Assembly: GCF_004295645.1 (NCBI RefSeq)
Contig: NZ_CP034752.1
Coordinates: 3,844,001-3,908,000 of the forward strand
DNA length: 64,000 bases
From: Limnobaculum zhutongyuii
Lineage (GTDB): Bacteria > Pseudomonadota > Gammaproteobacteria > Enterobacterales > Enterobacteriaceae
Reading direction: 5' to 3'
The translations under genes were made by a program, and so were the position numbers. Numbering within the stretch: the stretch's first letter is position 1; every line of letters begins with the position of its first letter. The notes beneath the pieces were generated by a model that made no database searches, was not told the origin of the DNA, and saw nothing but the letters and a program-made list of their open reading frames with translations. Below are positions 40,796 to 50,915 of this stretch, in pieces.

Positions 40796-41134
40796 ATGAC
40801 ATTAAATATTACTAGCAAACAAATGGACATTACACCGGCAATCCGTTCACACGTCGAGGACCGTCTTAAAAAGCTAGATAAATGGCAGGCTCAGTTAATT
40901 AATCCGCATATTGTGTTATCGAAAGAACCTAAAGGTTTCGTGGCCGACGCAACAATCACTACGCCAAATGGCCCTCTGGTGGCAAGTGCTAAACATGAAG
41001 ATATGTATGCCGCTATCAATGAGCTCCTTCTGAAGCTCGAGCGGCAACTGAATAAAGTACAGCACAAGAGTGAAGCCCGGCGTACTGAGGGCAGCGTGAA
41101 AGAGGCCAATTTGCAACAGCTTGAAGAAGATTAA
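40796..41134 (+). CDS. raiA: Ribosome-associated inhibitor RaiA (YfiA)
   Basis: RaiA binds the 30S decoding centre in stationary phase or cold and blocks translation while keeping 70S ribosomes from dimerising. The 112-residue protein starts [17 protein letters not shown] and has the S30AE fold with conserved basic residues ([23 protein letters not shown]). I chose ATG 40796, preceded by GAGGTAGG, over an in-frame ATG at 40772. It is followed by a terminator and then pheL-pheA, as in E. coli. Confidence 0.95.
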   Translation: MTLNITSKQMDITPAIRSHVEDRLKKLDKWQAQLINPHIVLSKEPKGFVADATITTPNGPLVASAKHEDMYAAINELLLKLERQLNKVQHKSEARRTEGSVKEANLQQLEED

Positions 41135-41153
41135 TCATTTTATTTGTTTTCTC

Positions 41154-41180
41154 AACGCGCCCTCCGGGCGCGTTTTTTTA
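41154..41180 (+). terminator. Terminator of raiA
   Basis: AACGCGCCC and GGGCGCGTT pair around a TCC loop, followed by seven T residues, 20 bases after the raiA stop. Confidence 0.88.
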
Positions 41181-41295
41181 TCCCTAATATTCGTCTTTCA
41201 CGGTCAACCATAACTCATGAAGCAATAATAGCGGTTGACAGAACTAAAACCTCGCGGTTAAGTTAGAGGCATCATTTATTGGAGTTTTATTATTT

Positions 41296-41343
41296 ATGTA
41301 CCGTATACCGTTTTTCTTCGCTTTCTTTTTTAGCGTCCCCTGA
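41296..41343 (+). CDS. pheL: pheA leader peptide PheL
   Basis: This 15-residue leader reads MYRIPFFFAFFFSVP, with six Phe codons in two runs of three. E. coli PheL has the same plan. GGAG lies upstream. Ribosome stalling at the Phe codons when charged tRNA-Phe is scarce should favour the antiterminator and allow pheA transcription. Confidence 0.93.
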   Translation: MYRIPFFFAFFFSVP

Positions 41344-41430
41344 CTGGGAGGCAATTCGTCCGTGGCTTGGAAACGAGCAGAGAGAAAGCGAAGACGAACA
41401 TTAAAGCCTCCCACCGGGGGGCTTTTTTAT
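41344..41430 (+). promoter_or_regulatory. Phenylalanine attenuator of pheA
   Basis: The terminator is AAGCCTCCC-ACC-GGGGGGCTT followed by a T-run (41403-41430). GGGAGGC at 41346-41352 just after the pheL stop can pair with the GCCTCCC terminator arm, giving competing RNA structures as in the E. coli attenuator. Confidence 0.88.
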
Positions 41431-41462
41431 TGGATAAGATAAAAATAAGGTAAGACGACATC

Positions 41463-42620
41463 ATGAGCGATAACCCATTATCAGGGCTGAGAGAACGTAT
41501 CACTGCACTCGATCTTAAATTACTGGAGCTATTGGCCGAGCGCCGTGATTTAGCGCTGGACGTAGCCCGAACCAAACAGTCAACCCATCTGCCTATTCGT
41601 GATAAAGAACGCGAACGCGATCTGTTAAAACGCCTGGTGGAAGAAGGGAAAAATCATCGGCTTGATGGTCACTATATTACCCGTTTATTCCAAATCATCA
41701 TTGAAGATTCAGTGTTGACCCAGCAGGCTCTGCTACAGCAGTATGTTAATCAGGACAAACTTAGCTCAGCGCGTATCGCATTCCTTGGACCAAAAGGTAC
41801 CTACTCCCATCTGGCTGCGCGTCAATATGCGGCGCGTCATTTTGATACCTTGGTTGAATGCGGCTGCAATAAGTTTGACGACATTTTCCGGCAGGTAGAA
41901 ATCGGTCAGGCAGACTACGGTATTCTCCCTATTGAGAACACCAGCTCGGGCTCCATTAACGAAGTCTACGATCTGCTGCAGTCTACCAATCTGTTTATCG
42001 TGGGTGAATTAACCAATCCGATTAATCACTGTCTGCTATCGTCGGTAGATACTGACCTGAGCCAGATTGAAGTGGTATACAGCCATCCACAACCTTTCCA
42101 GCAGTGTAGTCAGTATCTAAATGGCTTCCCGGACTGGAAAATCGAATATTGCGAAAGTACCTCAGCGGCAATGGAAAAAGTTGCCAGCCTGAAATCACCT
42201 AAAGCAGTGGCGCTGGGCAGCGAACCGGGTGGCGCACTGTATAACCTTCAAGTGCTGGAACACAGTCTGGCTAACCAAAAAGATAACATTACCCGCTTTA
42301 TTGTGGTGGCACGTAAACCGGTTGAAGTTGCGCCACAAATACCGGCGAAAACCACCATTATCATGGCCACGGGTCAGCAGTCTGGTGCACTGGTAGAAGC
42401 CCTGTTAGTCCTGCGTAAACACGATGTGGTGATGACTAAGCTGGAATCCCGTCCTATTAACGGTAATCCGTGGGAAGAGATGTTCTACATTGATATGCAG
42501 GTAAATCTGGAATCGGAATCCATGCAGAAAGCGCTGGAAGACTTAACGCCGATTACGCGTTCGGTGAAGGTATTGGGATGTTATCCGAGTGAGACAGTGG
42601 TGCCGGTTAAAGTCAATTAG
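41463..42620 (+). CDS. pheA: Bifunctional chorismate mutase / prephenate dehydratase
   Basis: PheA converts chorismate to prephenate and then phenylpyruvate in phenylalanine synthesis. Domains in order: AroQ chorismate mutase (about residues 1-95, with RERDLLKRL and [18 protein letters not shown]), prephenate dehydratase (about 105-285, [30 protein letters not shown]), and an ACT regulatory domain ([31 protein letters not shown]). The length of 385 residues matches E. coli (386). Its last 72 bases are repeated just downstream in a tandem duplication. Confidence 0.96.
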   Translation: MSDNPLSGLRERITALDLKLLELLAERRDLALDVARTKQSTHLPIRDKERERDLLKRLVEEGKNHRLDGHYITRLFQIIIEDSVLTQQALLQQYVNQDKLSSARIAFLGPKGTYSHLAARQYAARHFDTLVECGCNKFDDIFRQVEIGQADYGILPIENTSSGSINEVYDLLQSTNLFIVGELTNPINHCLLSSVDTDLSQIEVVYSHPQPFQQCSQYLNGFPDWKIEYCESTSAAMEKVASLKSPKAVALGSEPGGALYNLQVLEHSLANQKDNITRFIVVARKPVEVAPQIPAKTTIIMATGQQSGALVEALLVLRKHDVVMTKLESRPINGNPWEEMFYIDMQVNLESESMQKALEDLTPITRSVKVLGCYPSETVVPVKVN

Positions 42621-42808
42621 TTGATTTGAGTATGAGTAAATCGGCTTTATTGGGTATTTCGGCTGTAATGGTAATGTACCAATTACGCGTTCAGTGAAGG
42701 TATTAGGGTGCTATCCGAGTGAGACAGTGGTGCCGGTAAAAGTAAATTAGTTGATTTGAGTATGAGTAAATCGACTTTATTAGATATTCCGGCCGTAATG
42801 GTAATGTG
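42549..42808 (+). repeat. Tandem duplication of the pheA 3' end, 130-bp period
   Basis: Bases 42549-42678 and 42679-42808 are about 90 percent identical (roughly 13 differences). The unit contains the last 24 codons of pheA including its stop, the spacer TTGATTTGAGTATGAGTAAA, and the left end of the dispersed repeat (TTCCGGCCGTAATGGTAATGT in the second unit). The first unit is the true end of pheA; the second is a non-coding copy. Confidence 0.92.
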
Positions 42809-43016
42809 CCTATATCACCTTCGGTGTGCGGCCGGAAGGACCATATACTCAGCTACAGAGCGTGTCGGGCCTAGATTCCCTAGGGGCGGTTATGAAACAC
42901 CTTGCGGTGTTTCACCCTGACGGGCCAGCGCTTGCGCCAAGTCGACCCCAACGGCAATCTCTCCCTCCAATTGCCTATGCTAAAACATAAAACTACACCA
43001 TCAGACTTTGTCATTA
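42784..43016 (+). repeat. Dispersed structured repeat, copy C (longest)
   Basis: The left hairpin is TTCCGGCCG ... CGGCCGGAA, followed by GTCGGGCCTAG-attc-CCTAGGGGC. Where copies A and B have one short stem, this copy has a longer one, TGAAACACC-ttgc-GGTGTTTCA, followed by GCGCTTGCGC. It ends with GTCGACCCCAACGG, CTCTCCCTCC and a tail matching copy A (CAGACTTTGTCAT). It lies between convergent pheA and mrcB. Confidence 0.85.
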
Positions 43017-43101
43017 ATCTAAGGCCGCTATATAGCGGCCTTACTATTTAAAATCATTAGAGTAATACCATTACTTTAATGACAAACAGCAATAACTTTG
43101 G

Positions 43102-45432
43102 CTACCCACCAAACATATCCCTTACCCAATCAGGAACGCTGCTTTCACTCTGCTGTTGTGGTTGCTGTTGCTGCTGTTCAACCGGCTGTTGCGGTGCCAC
43201 ACATAGGCTTTCAGGGCTATCTGTCCAGACCGGTAACCGGCGGTCACCGCCGTTACAGACAAAGTTTCCATTACTATCGGTGCCCATCATACTGATGTGT
43301 TCCGGGGGCGTTAAGGTCAGTACCAACGGAGTTTGGTTTTCCAGATAGCGACGGTACAGGGTTAATGCACCGTTAGCACCCGTCAGCTTCGCCGGGCCGT
43401 TATTATCACGGCCAACCCAGGCAATAGACACCTCTTTACCGTCAATTCCCACAAACCAGCTATCGCGCAGGTCGTTGGTGGTACCGGTTTTTGCCGCCAG
43501 GTTATAGTTACCAAACTTACCCGCCAGTGAACGAGAGGTTCCGCGAGCAACACCTTGCTGCATCGCATAGAGGGTCAGATAAGCTGCCTGAGGTTCCACT
43601 ACGCGCTGAGCCTGCGGCAGGCTTTGGAATAACACGGTGTTATCTTCAGAGAGTACAGAACGCAGAACCGAAAGTTTCGCCCGCTGACCACCACTACCGA
43701 TAGTTTGATACATCTGTGCGGCTTCCATTGGCGTCAGGCTGGTTGAACCCAATAACATCGCCGGAACGGTTTGAATGGAGCTGTCCGGCACACCCAGACG
43801 CTGAAGCATATCTTTTACTTTATCCAGACCTAAATCCAGACCAAGATTAACCGTAGGGATGTTCAGCGAGTTGGCCAGCGCATCAACCAGCATCACTCTG
43901 CCTCGGAACTGGCGATCATAGTTTTGCGGCTGCCACGTCTTACTGCCGGGAATATTGACCGACAGCGGTTCATCTTTCAGCCAGGTATTTAAACGATAGT
44001 TGCCGGGTTCACTCAACGCTGTCAGGTAGGTTGGTGGTTTAGCTAAAGAACCAATCGAGCGACGAGCCTGAACCGCACGGTTAAAACCAGCATACTGCGG
44101 TTGGGAGCCACCAACTACCGCTCGAACTTCCCCACTAAAGCGGTCAACCACCACCATTGCCGCCTCTAAATCTTTTACATTACGCGCAGCTCGCAGAGCA
44201 GGAATACCCTCTTCCACCGCTTTTTCCGCCGCATTCTGTGACACCGGATCCAGCGTGGTAAAGATCTTCACGCCGGACAGATCGTTAACTTTATCCCCCA
44301 GCTTTTCCTGCAGTTCATTATGCACCAGCTGCATAAACGCAGGCTGAGGTGTAATCACCCCACCGCGCGGCTGAACACCCAGCGGACGAGCACTCAATAC
44401 GCCATACAATTCCTGATCGATGACATTTTGCTGCTGGGCTAAACGCAATACCAGATTACGCCGCTCCAGAACGATATCCTGATTCTTCCACGGGTTATAC
44501 AGCGAGGCGCCTTTTACCATACCCACCAGCATCGCCTGCTGATCGACACTCAACTCATTAATCGGACGACCAAAGAAATAGAGACTAGCTAACGGGAAGC
44601 CTCTAATTTGATCGGCTCCGCTCTGCCCCAGATAAACTTCGTTCATATACAGTTCAAGAATACGCTCTTTGCTGTATCGGGCATCCAGAATAATGGCCAT
44701 ATAGGCCTCGCGTAATTTACGCGTCAGAGAACGCTCATTGGTTAAGAACAGGTTCTTCACCAACTGTTGCGTTAAGGTACTTCCCCCCTGAACGGTGCGA
44801 CCCGCAGAGAGGTTAGCTAATACCGCACGACCAATAGAGAACAGGCTGATACCGTCATGGCTATAGAAGTTACGGTCTTCTGTGGCAATCAGCATATCTG
44901 CCATGGGATAAGGGAAACTTTTACCGGCCACAAACAGACGCTGTTCGCCATTAGGGGCCTGCAACATAGTGATTAGCTTAGGATCGAGACGGAAGAAGCC
45001 GAACTCACGTCCGGTATCCAGATTCACAATGCGTGACAATCCGGCGTTATTAAACTCCAGACGGGCACGAATCTGCTCTTCTTTGACATCCGGAAAATCA
45101 AACGGACGGCGTAACATCTCAATATTATTATTCTGAACGGTATATTCGCCAGGACGGGTGATTTTAGTGACATAGCGATACTGCATGCCATTAAGCAAAT
45201 CCACCATCTCTTTCTTGCTGTAGGACATACCCGGTTCGAGGTTAACCATGCGGCCATACACTGCTGCAGGTAAATTCCAAACCTTACCGTCAATGCGGCT
45301 ACGGATTTGTGAGTCAAGATAGACACCATAAAATGCCAACAGGGCAATAGCCACGATCGCCAGCTTAATACAGAGGCCAAAGGTGCGGCGTAGCCAACTC
45401 GGCTTACGGGATTTTTTAACTTTAGGCGGCAT
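43102..45432 (-). CDS. mrcB: Penicillin-binding protein 1B
   Basis: PBP1B polymerises and cross-links peptidoglycan. One membrane anchor follows a short basic tail (about residues 18-40). A UB2H-like region comes next, then the GT51 transglycosylase ([12 protein letters not shown] with the catalytic Glu; [15 protein letters not shown]). The transpeptidase has SLAK (in RSIGSLAKP), an SLN motif (ALANSLNIP) and KTGT (AAKTGTTND). At 776 residues it is shorter than E. coli PBP1B (844), mainly in the cytoplasmic tail. The C-terminus ends in a Gln-rich tail and DWVRDMFGG. Confidence 0.95.
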   Translation of the reverse strand: MPPKVKKSRKPSWLRRTFGLCIKLAIVAIALLAFYGVYLDSQIRSRIDGKVWNLPAAVYGRMVNLEPGMSYSKKEMVDLLNGMQYRYVTKITRPGEYTVQNNNIEMLRRPFDFPDVKEEQIRARLEFNNAGLSRIVNLDTGREFGFFRLDPKLITMLQAPNGEQRLFVAGKSFPYPMADMLIATEDRNFYSHDGISLFSIGRAVLANLSAGRTVQGGSTLTQQLVKNLFLTNERSLTRKLREAYMAIILDARYSKERILELYMNEVYLGQSGADQIRGFPLASLYFFGRPINELSVDQQAMLVGMVKGASLYNPWKNQDIVLERRNLVLRLAQQQNVIDQELYGVLSARPLGVQPRGGVITPQPAFMQLVHNELQEKLGDKVNDLSGVKIFTTLDPVSQNAAEKAVEEGIPALRAARNVKDLEAAMVVVDRFSGEVRAVVGGSQPQYAGFNRAVQARRSIGSLAKPPTYLTALSEPGNYRLNTWLKDEPLSVNIPGSKTWQPQNYDRQFRGRVMLVDALANSLNIPTVNLGLDLGLDKVKDMLQRLGVPDSSIQTVPAMLLGSTSLTPMEAAQMYQTIGSGGQRAKLSVLRSVLSEDNTVLFQSLPQAQRVVEPQAAYLTLYAMQQGVARGTSRSLAGKFGNYNLAAKTGTTNDLRDSWFVGIDGKEVSIAWVGRDNNGPAKLTGANGALTLYRRYLENQTPLVLTLTPPEHISMMGTDSNGNFVCNGGDRRLPVWTDSPESLCVAPQQPVEQQQQQPQQQSESSVPDWVRDMFGG

Positions 45433-45577
45433 GAATAGCTCCCGATATCATTGCGCTTTTCCTCTTGAATTCAGTCATCATCATTTAGCTTCACTACAGG
45501 TAATAAATTGCGGGCGTATTGTACCCTAATTAGCCGACAGGGTAGACCATTGGTTTTTGCCCGCCGATAAATATCTC

Positions 45578-48034
45578 TCACCCATTATGAAAACGTTTAG
45601 TTTTACGGGTGGGTAGTGCATTCGCCGGGTCGTCAGGCCACACATGCTTTGGATAGCGACCCTTCATCTCCTTTTGCACCTCTTTATAAGCACCCTGCCA
45701 AAAAGCCGCTAAATCCTGAGTAATTTGTAATGGTCGATGCGCCGGAGATAACAGCTCAACCACCAAAGAAACCCGACCATCGGCAATCACCGGTGTTTGC
45801 TTCTCGCCAAACATTTCCTGTAAACGAACCGCCAGCACTGGCGGTCGATCACTGTCATAACGTATTGGCAAACGTGAACCGGTTGGCACGCAATAACTGA
45901 CGGGTAATTCATTATCCAGACGCTGACGCTGCTGCCAGTCCAGCTTACGATTTAGCGCCTCAGAAAGATTGACCTGTTTAAGCCCTTTAATATCCCTGAC
46001 GCCTTTCAGTGAAGGTAATAACCATGTTTCCAGAGTTGCCAACAGTTCATCATCATCTACTGATGGCCACGGATACTGAGGCAGCCACTCCTGAGCTCGC
46101 TGAAGACGGGTACGCAGTTGTACTGCCTCTTCATCCCAGACTAAAGCAGAAATACCCTGCGTTCTTACCCACTCCAGCAACGCGGCATGTAGTTGCTCTT
46201 CAGAAGGCTTCATTAACGGCTGAGCTTTTAGCACCAGACGATCAATCTGTTGACGCTGCCAGGCTCGCAAGGTTCCCTTCTCTTCATCCCACTCAATAGC
46301 GCTCTGTTGCGTAACCAACCGCGGCATACGCTGTACTAACACTTCCGGCTCGATTTTAGCTGCCAGCAACATACGCGCATCAGGGCTGTTAGCCCCTTGC
46401 AATAATGAAGCGGCAATCAGCCACTCGGAACGACACAGACCGTCATCGGTATCAATTTGGGCTCCCATACCGTTAGCCAACAGGTAACGCCCCTCTTCCC
46501 CTCGTTTTTGAGCAATGCGATCGGCAAAACCCGCCGCCAGTAACAAGGGAATTTCGTCACTATCCGGAGTGCCATTGCGAAACTTTAAACGTTGCCCCAA
46601 CTGCCGGGCACGTTTTATCCATGCTGTTTGAGGATGCAACAGCCAATAGCTGATATCTTTGGTGCCGCTTCTTGGAGGCTCTTCTACAATAGCGGTCAAT
46701 AATAAAGCGGTAGCTAAAGAGTCTGGTTTCTGTTTCGCAGCATAAACCAACATCGCCGCCAGTCGGGGTTCACAACCCGTTTCTGCCATCTGACGACCAA
46801 TTTGAGTTAAGTTTCCCTGTTCGTCGACAGCTTCAAGCTGAATCAACAGCCGTCGGGCGGCAGCCAGAGAAGTGGAAGGCGGTAGATCCAACCAGCGCAT
46901 TTGCTGAATATCGCGGCAACCCCATTGCAGTAATTCCATGGTCAGACCGGATAAATCACTCTGCATAATTTCGGCTTCGCCCTGCTCTGCAGCACGCTCC
47001 GCCTGCTCGCGGGAAAACAAGTGCCAACATGCACCGGCAGATAAACGACCAGCGCGACCGGCACGCTGGGTCATGGAGGCTTTGGAAATACGTTGAGTTA
47101 TTAAGCGCGTCAATCCGGTTCGCGGGTCGAAACGCGCCACCCGCTCAAGTCCGCTATCGACCACCAGATTAATGCCATCAATGGTCAAACTGGTTTCCGC
47201 AATATTGGTGGCTAACACAATTTTTCTCCGCCCTGAAGGCGAAGGGGAAATGGCCTTTTGCTGTTCTGCCAGAGACAACGCAGCATACAAAGGGCAAAGA
47301 TCGATATCATCCGTCAGGCTACCGAATAGCAAATCATACACCCGACGAATTTCGGCGACGCCGGGCAAAAACAACAGCATCGAACCTGAGTGCTGATTCA
47401 CTATCTGCCTGACCGCTTGCGCGACCTTCTCTTCAAAATACCCACTGGCTGGCAGCGACAGGTAGTGTCGTTCAACAGGAAAGCTACGCCCTTCAGCAGA
47501 AATAACCGGCACATTCGGCAAAAACTGTTGCAAGCGCTGATTATCCAGCGTTGCCGACATAATCAGCAGCTTCAAATCATCCCGCAGGCCATTCTGAACA
47601 TCCAGTAATAAGCTAAGGGCTAAATCCGCCTGTAAGCTACGCTCATGAAATTCATCCAGAATCACCAGCGAAACATCTTCCAGCATCGGATCCTGTTGCA
47701 GCATACGGATCAATACCCCTTCCGTCACCACTTCCAGACGCGTATCAGGCCCGGTCAGGCTTTCAGAACGCATCCGATAGCCAATACACTCACCCACTGG
47801 TTGATTCAATTGCTGAGCCAGCCGCTGCGCCACACTACGGGCAGCCAGACGACGCGGTTCCAACATAATAATCCGCCCCGACAGCCAGAATGACTGCTCA
47901 AGCAACTTCAACGGCAACCAGGTCGATTTCCCTGCACCGGGCGGCGCCTGCAACAATACACAGGGCGAATGCTGCAAAGCATCAAGCAATGGCTGAAGAA
48001 CTTCACTTACCGGCAAAGACACGCATAACCTCAA
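45578..48034 (-). CDS. hrpB: ATP-dependent RNA helicase-like protein HrpB
   Basis: The 818-residue DExH helicase has Walker A APPGAGKST, motif II LDEFHERS, motif III MSATLDNQ and motif VI QRAGRAGRL. The HrpB-specific C-terminal domain follows (SYCVPTGSRLPIRYDSDRPPV). Its cellular role in E. coli is unclear. The gene lies between mrcB and sfsA as in E. coli and is divergent from sfsA. Confidence 0.95.
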   Translation of the reverse strand: MRLCVSLPVSEVLQPLLDALQHSPCVLLQAPPGAGKSTWLPLKLLEQSFWLSGRIIMLEPRRLAARSVAQRLAQQLNQPVGECIGYRMRSESLTGPDTRLEVVTEGVLIRMLQQDPMLEDVSLVILDEFHERSLQADLALSLLLDVQNGLRDDLKLLIMSATLDNQRLQQFLPNVPVISAEGRSFPVERHYLSLPASGYFEEKVAQAVRQIVNQHSGSMLLFLPGVAEIRRVYDLLFGSLTDDIDLCPLYAALSLAEQQKAISPSPSGRRKIVLATNIAETSLTIDGINLVVDSGLERVARFDPRTGLTRLITQRISKASMTQRAGRAGRLSAGACWHLFSREQAERAAEQGEAEIMQSDLSGLTMELLQWGCRDIQQMRWLDLPPSTSLAAARRLLIQLEAVDEQGNLTQIGRQMAETGCEPRLAAMLVYAAKQKPDSLATALLLTAIVEEPPRSGTKDISYWLLHPQTAWIKRARQLGQRLKFRNGTPDSDEIPLLLAAGFADRIAQKRGEEGRYLLANGMGAQIDTDDGLCRSEWLIAASLLQGANSPDARMLLAAKIEPEVLVQRMPRLVTQQSAIEWDEEKGTLRAWQRQQIDRLVLKAQPLMKPSEEQLHAALLEWVRTQGISALVWDEEAVQLRTRLQRAQEWLPQYPWPSVDDDELLATLETWLLPSLKGVRDIKGLKQVNLSEALNRKLDWQQRQRLDNELPVSYCVPTGSRLPIRYDSDRPPVLAVRLQEMFGEKQTPVIADGRVSLVVELLSPAHRPLQITQDLAAFWQGAYKEVQKEMKGRYPKHVWPDDPANALPTRKTKRFHNG

Positions 48035-48205
48035 TCAGATAACTTAGGTATCAAAATAAATTCAATCGGCCCATAGTGTACCAGCCGCCAAAACAACCGA
48101 CAGGATAACTTTCATTGATTTACCAAACTGGACACATGGTGAATAATAGGCCGCGTTAAAATCGACCTGACATCAACCGACAAAGCTCTTTATCTGTTAG
48201 CAATG

Positions 48206-48364
48206 CTAATCGTTGGGAGAGGCCGCCGTTGGGGTCGTAGCAGCTTTAGCTGCCGAAGCGCCCCTAGGCGGACTAGGCCCAACGCGCTCCGTTTCCAAGT
48301 ACAAATGGTCTTCCGTCCGAGCACAACGTAAACATAAGCAAATTGCTTTTACGGCCGGAACCTC
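48206..48364 (-). repeat. Dispersed structured repeat, copy D
   Basis: On the minus strand it reads TTCCGGCCG ... CGGACGGAA (left hairpin with one mismatch), GCGTTGGGCCTAG-tccg-CCTAGGGGC, then GCAGCT-aa-AGCTGC where copies A and B have TTGGC-ttac-GCCAA, then GACCCCAACGGC and CTCTCCC. It lies about 80 bases upstream of the sfsA ribosome site and probably carries or overlaps sfsA promoter sequence. Confidence 0.85.
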
Positions 48365-48442
48365 CACGAAAGCTAACACAACCAAGATCGCAACCATTGA
48401 CCGGAGTTTCAAAGCGACCTTTAAAAACCAATAGGATCTCCC

Positions 48443-49146
48443 ATGAACTTCACCCCCCACTGCAATCCGCCACGCTAATCAAACGCTACAAGCGTTTCCT
48501 TGCCGATGTCATCACTGCGCAGGGGGAAGAACTCACGCTACACTGCGCCAATACCGGAGCCATGACCGGCTGCGCTGAGCCCGGCGATACCGTCTGGTAC
48601 TCCACCTCAGATAACCCTAAGCGAAAATATCCCCACTCATGGGAACTGACCCAAACTCAAGCCGGCGATATGATTTGTGTTAATACATTACAAGCCAACG
48701 CACTGGTGAAAGAGGCGCTGGAAAATCAGTGGATTAAAGAACTAAGCGGCTACAGTTCGCTGCGCAGCGAAGTTCGCTATGGTGATGAAAACAGCCGTAT
48801 CGATTTTCTGTTAGAGCATCCCGGGCGACCGAAATGCTATGTTGAAGTAAAATCCGTCACTCTGTTACAGCAGGGCTGCGGCTATTTTCCCGACGCGGTC
48901 ACAACTCGGGGCCAAAAACATCTGCGTGAGTTACAAATAATGGCAGAAAATGGACATCGCGCTATGCTTTTCTTTGCCGTGCTACACAGTGGAATTGACA
49001 GCGTTAAAGTGGCACAACATATTGACCCAGTTTACGCAAAGCTTTTTGAACAAGTTAAGAAACACGGTGTCGAAGTCGTCTGTTATAAAGCCAGACTATC
49101 GCCAACAGAGGTGATACTACAAAGTCCGGTATCCGTCACAGGTTAA
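48443..49146 (+). CDS. sfsA: SfsA (sugar fermentation stimulation protein), apparent 1-base frameshift at codon 5
   Basis: The body of SfsA is complete ([78 protein letters not shown]) and collinear with E. coli. The expected start ATG at 48443, with TAGGA upstream, reads ATG AAC TTC ACC and then passes a run of six C (48453-48458). One more C would continue in frame as PPLQSATL, the E. coli start. As written, this ATG is one base out of frame and soon hits a stop. In-frame alternatives are only TTG codons upstream (48343, 48397). It is either a real frameshift, a C-tract length polymorphism or a sequence error. SfsA is a nuclease-fold protein of unclear function. Confidence 0.85.
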
Positions 49147-49346
49147 ATTTTCAGGTAAAAAGTAATAAAAGAAGATAGTTTTGGTCAAATAACCAGCAGT
49201 TACACCAGCATGAACATGCTTTTCTTCACAGCATTGTCATACTTAAGACAGGAAAAATTGCTAACTTCATCTTCATCTGTTATTTATAGCGGCCTGATTT
49301 TTTCTCTAGTGTAAAACTACAACGCGTATTTTGTAGGAGAAGCAAA

Positions 49347-49802
49347 ATGCAAGAAGGGCAAAAGCGTAAAACATCGTCCTTAAGTATCCTGGCTATCGCA
49401 GGCTTAGAGCCTTATAAAGAGAAGCCGGGAGAAGAATATATGAACGAAGCCCAGCTTAAACATTTCAAGCTGATTCTTGAAGCATGGCGTGGCCAATTGA
49501 GAGACGAAGTCGATCGTACTGTCAGCCATATGCAAGACGAAGCGGCTAACTTCCCCGACCCTGCCGACCGTGCGACGCAGGAAGAAGAGTTTAGTCTGGA
49601 ACTACGGAACCGTGACCGTGAGCGTAAGCTGATCAAAAAAATCGATAAAACTCTGCAAAAAATCGCAGAAGACGATTTTGGTTACTGTGAATCCTGCGGC
49701 GTTGAAATCGGTATTCGCCGCCTTGAAGCTCGTCCTACTGCCGATCTGTGTATCGACTGTAAAACGCTGGCTGAGATTCGCGAAAAACAAATGGCAGGCT
49801 AA
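49347..49802 (+). CDS. dksA: RNA polymerase-binding transcription factor DksA
   Basis: DksA enters the secondary channel of RNA polymerase and, with ppGpp, retunes rRNA and amino-acid promoters. The 151 residues are nearly identical to E. coli. The coiled coil carries the tip with [23 protein letters not shown]. The four-Cys zinc finger is CESC ... CIDC. GTAGGAG precedes the ATG. gluQ follows after a hairpin, the usual dksA-gluQ order. Confidence 0.97.
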   Translation: MQEGQKRKTSSLSILAIAGLEPYKEKPGEEYMNEAQLKHFKLILEAWRGQLRDEVDRTVSHMQDEAANFPDPADRATQEEEFSLELRNRDRERKLIKKIDKTLQKIAEDDFGYCESCGVEIGIRRLEARPTADLCIDCKTLAEIREKQMAG

Positions 49803-49831
49803 TCTGTCCGTTATATCTGAATCCCTTATTG

Positions 49832-49857
49832 GTTCTGCCACCTTTTGATGGCAGAAC
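49832..49857 (+). terminator. Hairpin between dksA and gluQ
   Basis: GTTCTGCCA pairs with TGGCAGAAC around CCTTTTGA just before the gluQ start. A conserved terminator at this place limits gluQ expression in E. coli; here the U-run is absent, so read-through is likely. Confidence 0.6.
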
Positions 49858-49866
49858 TGGGAAACA

Positions 49867-50799
49867 GTGATAACGGATTCAGGCTGTTTAACCACGTTAA
49901 TGACTAACCGTTATGTGGGGCGTTTTGCCCCCTCTCCTTCCGGAGATTTGCATTTTGGTTCCCTGATTGCCGCGCTGGGCAGTTTTTTGCAGGCGCGGTC
50001 AAATCATGGGGATTGGTTAGTTCGTATCGAAGATATTGACCCTCCCCGAGAAGTAATCGGCGCAGCCTCCCGTATTCTGGCCACTCTGGAGCATTATGGA
50101 CTGCACTGGGATGGTGAAGTACTCTACCAGTCTCAACGCAGCGACGCCTATCGTCAGGTTTTACATCAGCTTTATCAGCAAAAACGTTGTTACTATTGCC
50201 ACTGCACCCGCGCCAGAATTCAGCAGTCGGGCGGTATTTATGATGGGCACTGTCGCAATTTATCGCTTCCCTCTCAGGATGCATCTTTGCGATTGCATGT
50301 AACACAACCGGTTTATCAGTTTCACGATAAGCATCTGGGAACACTGGTGGCCGAACCCGCCTTTGCCAGTGAAGATTTTATTATCCATCGTAAAGATGGA
50401 TTGTTTGCCTATAATCTCGCCGTGGTGGTGGACGATCACTTTCAGGGAGTAACAGAAATTGTACGGGGTGCAGATTTAATTCAGCCAACCGTACGACAAA
50501 TCGCCCTGTACCATCAGCTAGGTTGGAAAGAGCCTGACTATTTCCACCTGCCACTGGCGTTAAATAATCAGGGGCATAAACTGTCAAAACAGAACCATGC
50601 CCCACCGTTATCCCTTGACCACCCTCTGCCAATACTGGCTGAAGCCATGCAGTTTTTAGGACAATCACTGCCTGATGACTGGCAGGATGCTTCCATCGAA
50701 GCATTACTGGCGTGGGGTGTTAACCATTGGAACCACAACCGCGTACCCGTAACGCCGGAGCTAACCACACACTTTCCATTCTCAAATGATTCAGTGTGA
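49867..50799 (+). CDS. gluQ: Glutamyl-Q tRNA(Asp) synthetase
   Basis: GluQRS attaches glutamate to the queuosine base of tRNA-Asp. It resembles the catalytic half of GluRS with no anticodon domain. The HIGH-like motif is [14 protein letters not shown], the zinc-binding region is [11 protein letters not shown] with GIYDGHC, and the KMSKS-like motif is KLSKQNHAP. The length is 310 residues from GTG 49867; ATG 49900 ([13 protein letters not shown]) gives a start closer to E. coli but has no good ribosome site. Confidence 0.93.
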   Translation: MITDSGCLTTLMTNRYVGRFAPSPSGDLHFGSLIAALGSFLQARSNHGDWLVRIEDIDPPREVIGAASRILATLEHYGLHWDGEVLYQSQRSDAYRQVLHQLYQQKRCYYCHCTRARIQQSGGIYDGHCRNLSLPSQDASLRLHVTQPVYQFHDKHLGTLVAEPAFASEDFIIHRKDGLFAYNLAVVVDDHFQGVTEIVRGADLIQPTVRQIALYHQLGWKEPDYFHLPLALNNQGHKLSKQNHAPPLSLDHPLPILAEAMQFLGQSLPDDWQDASIEALLAWGVNHWNHNRVPVTPELTTHFPFSNDSV

Positions 50800-50915
50800 G
50801 CTATTATAGGCCGCCGTTTACCATACGTGGTTTACTGACTACTATTTGATTATTTGATGAGTCTCCTGAACGGCGCCGCTCATCGCTGACAGATACACTA
50901 TGACCGAGGTGCCCT

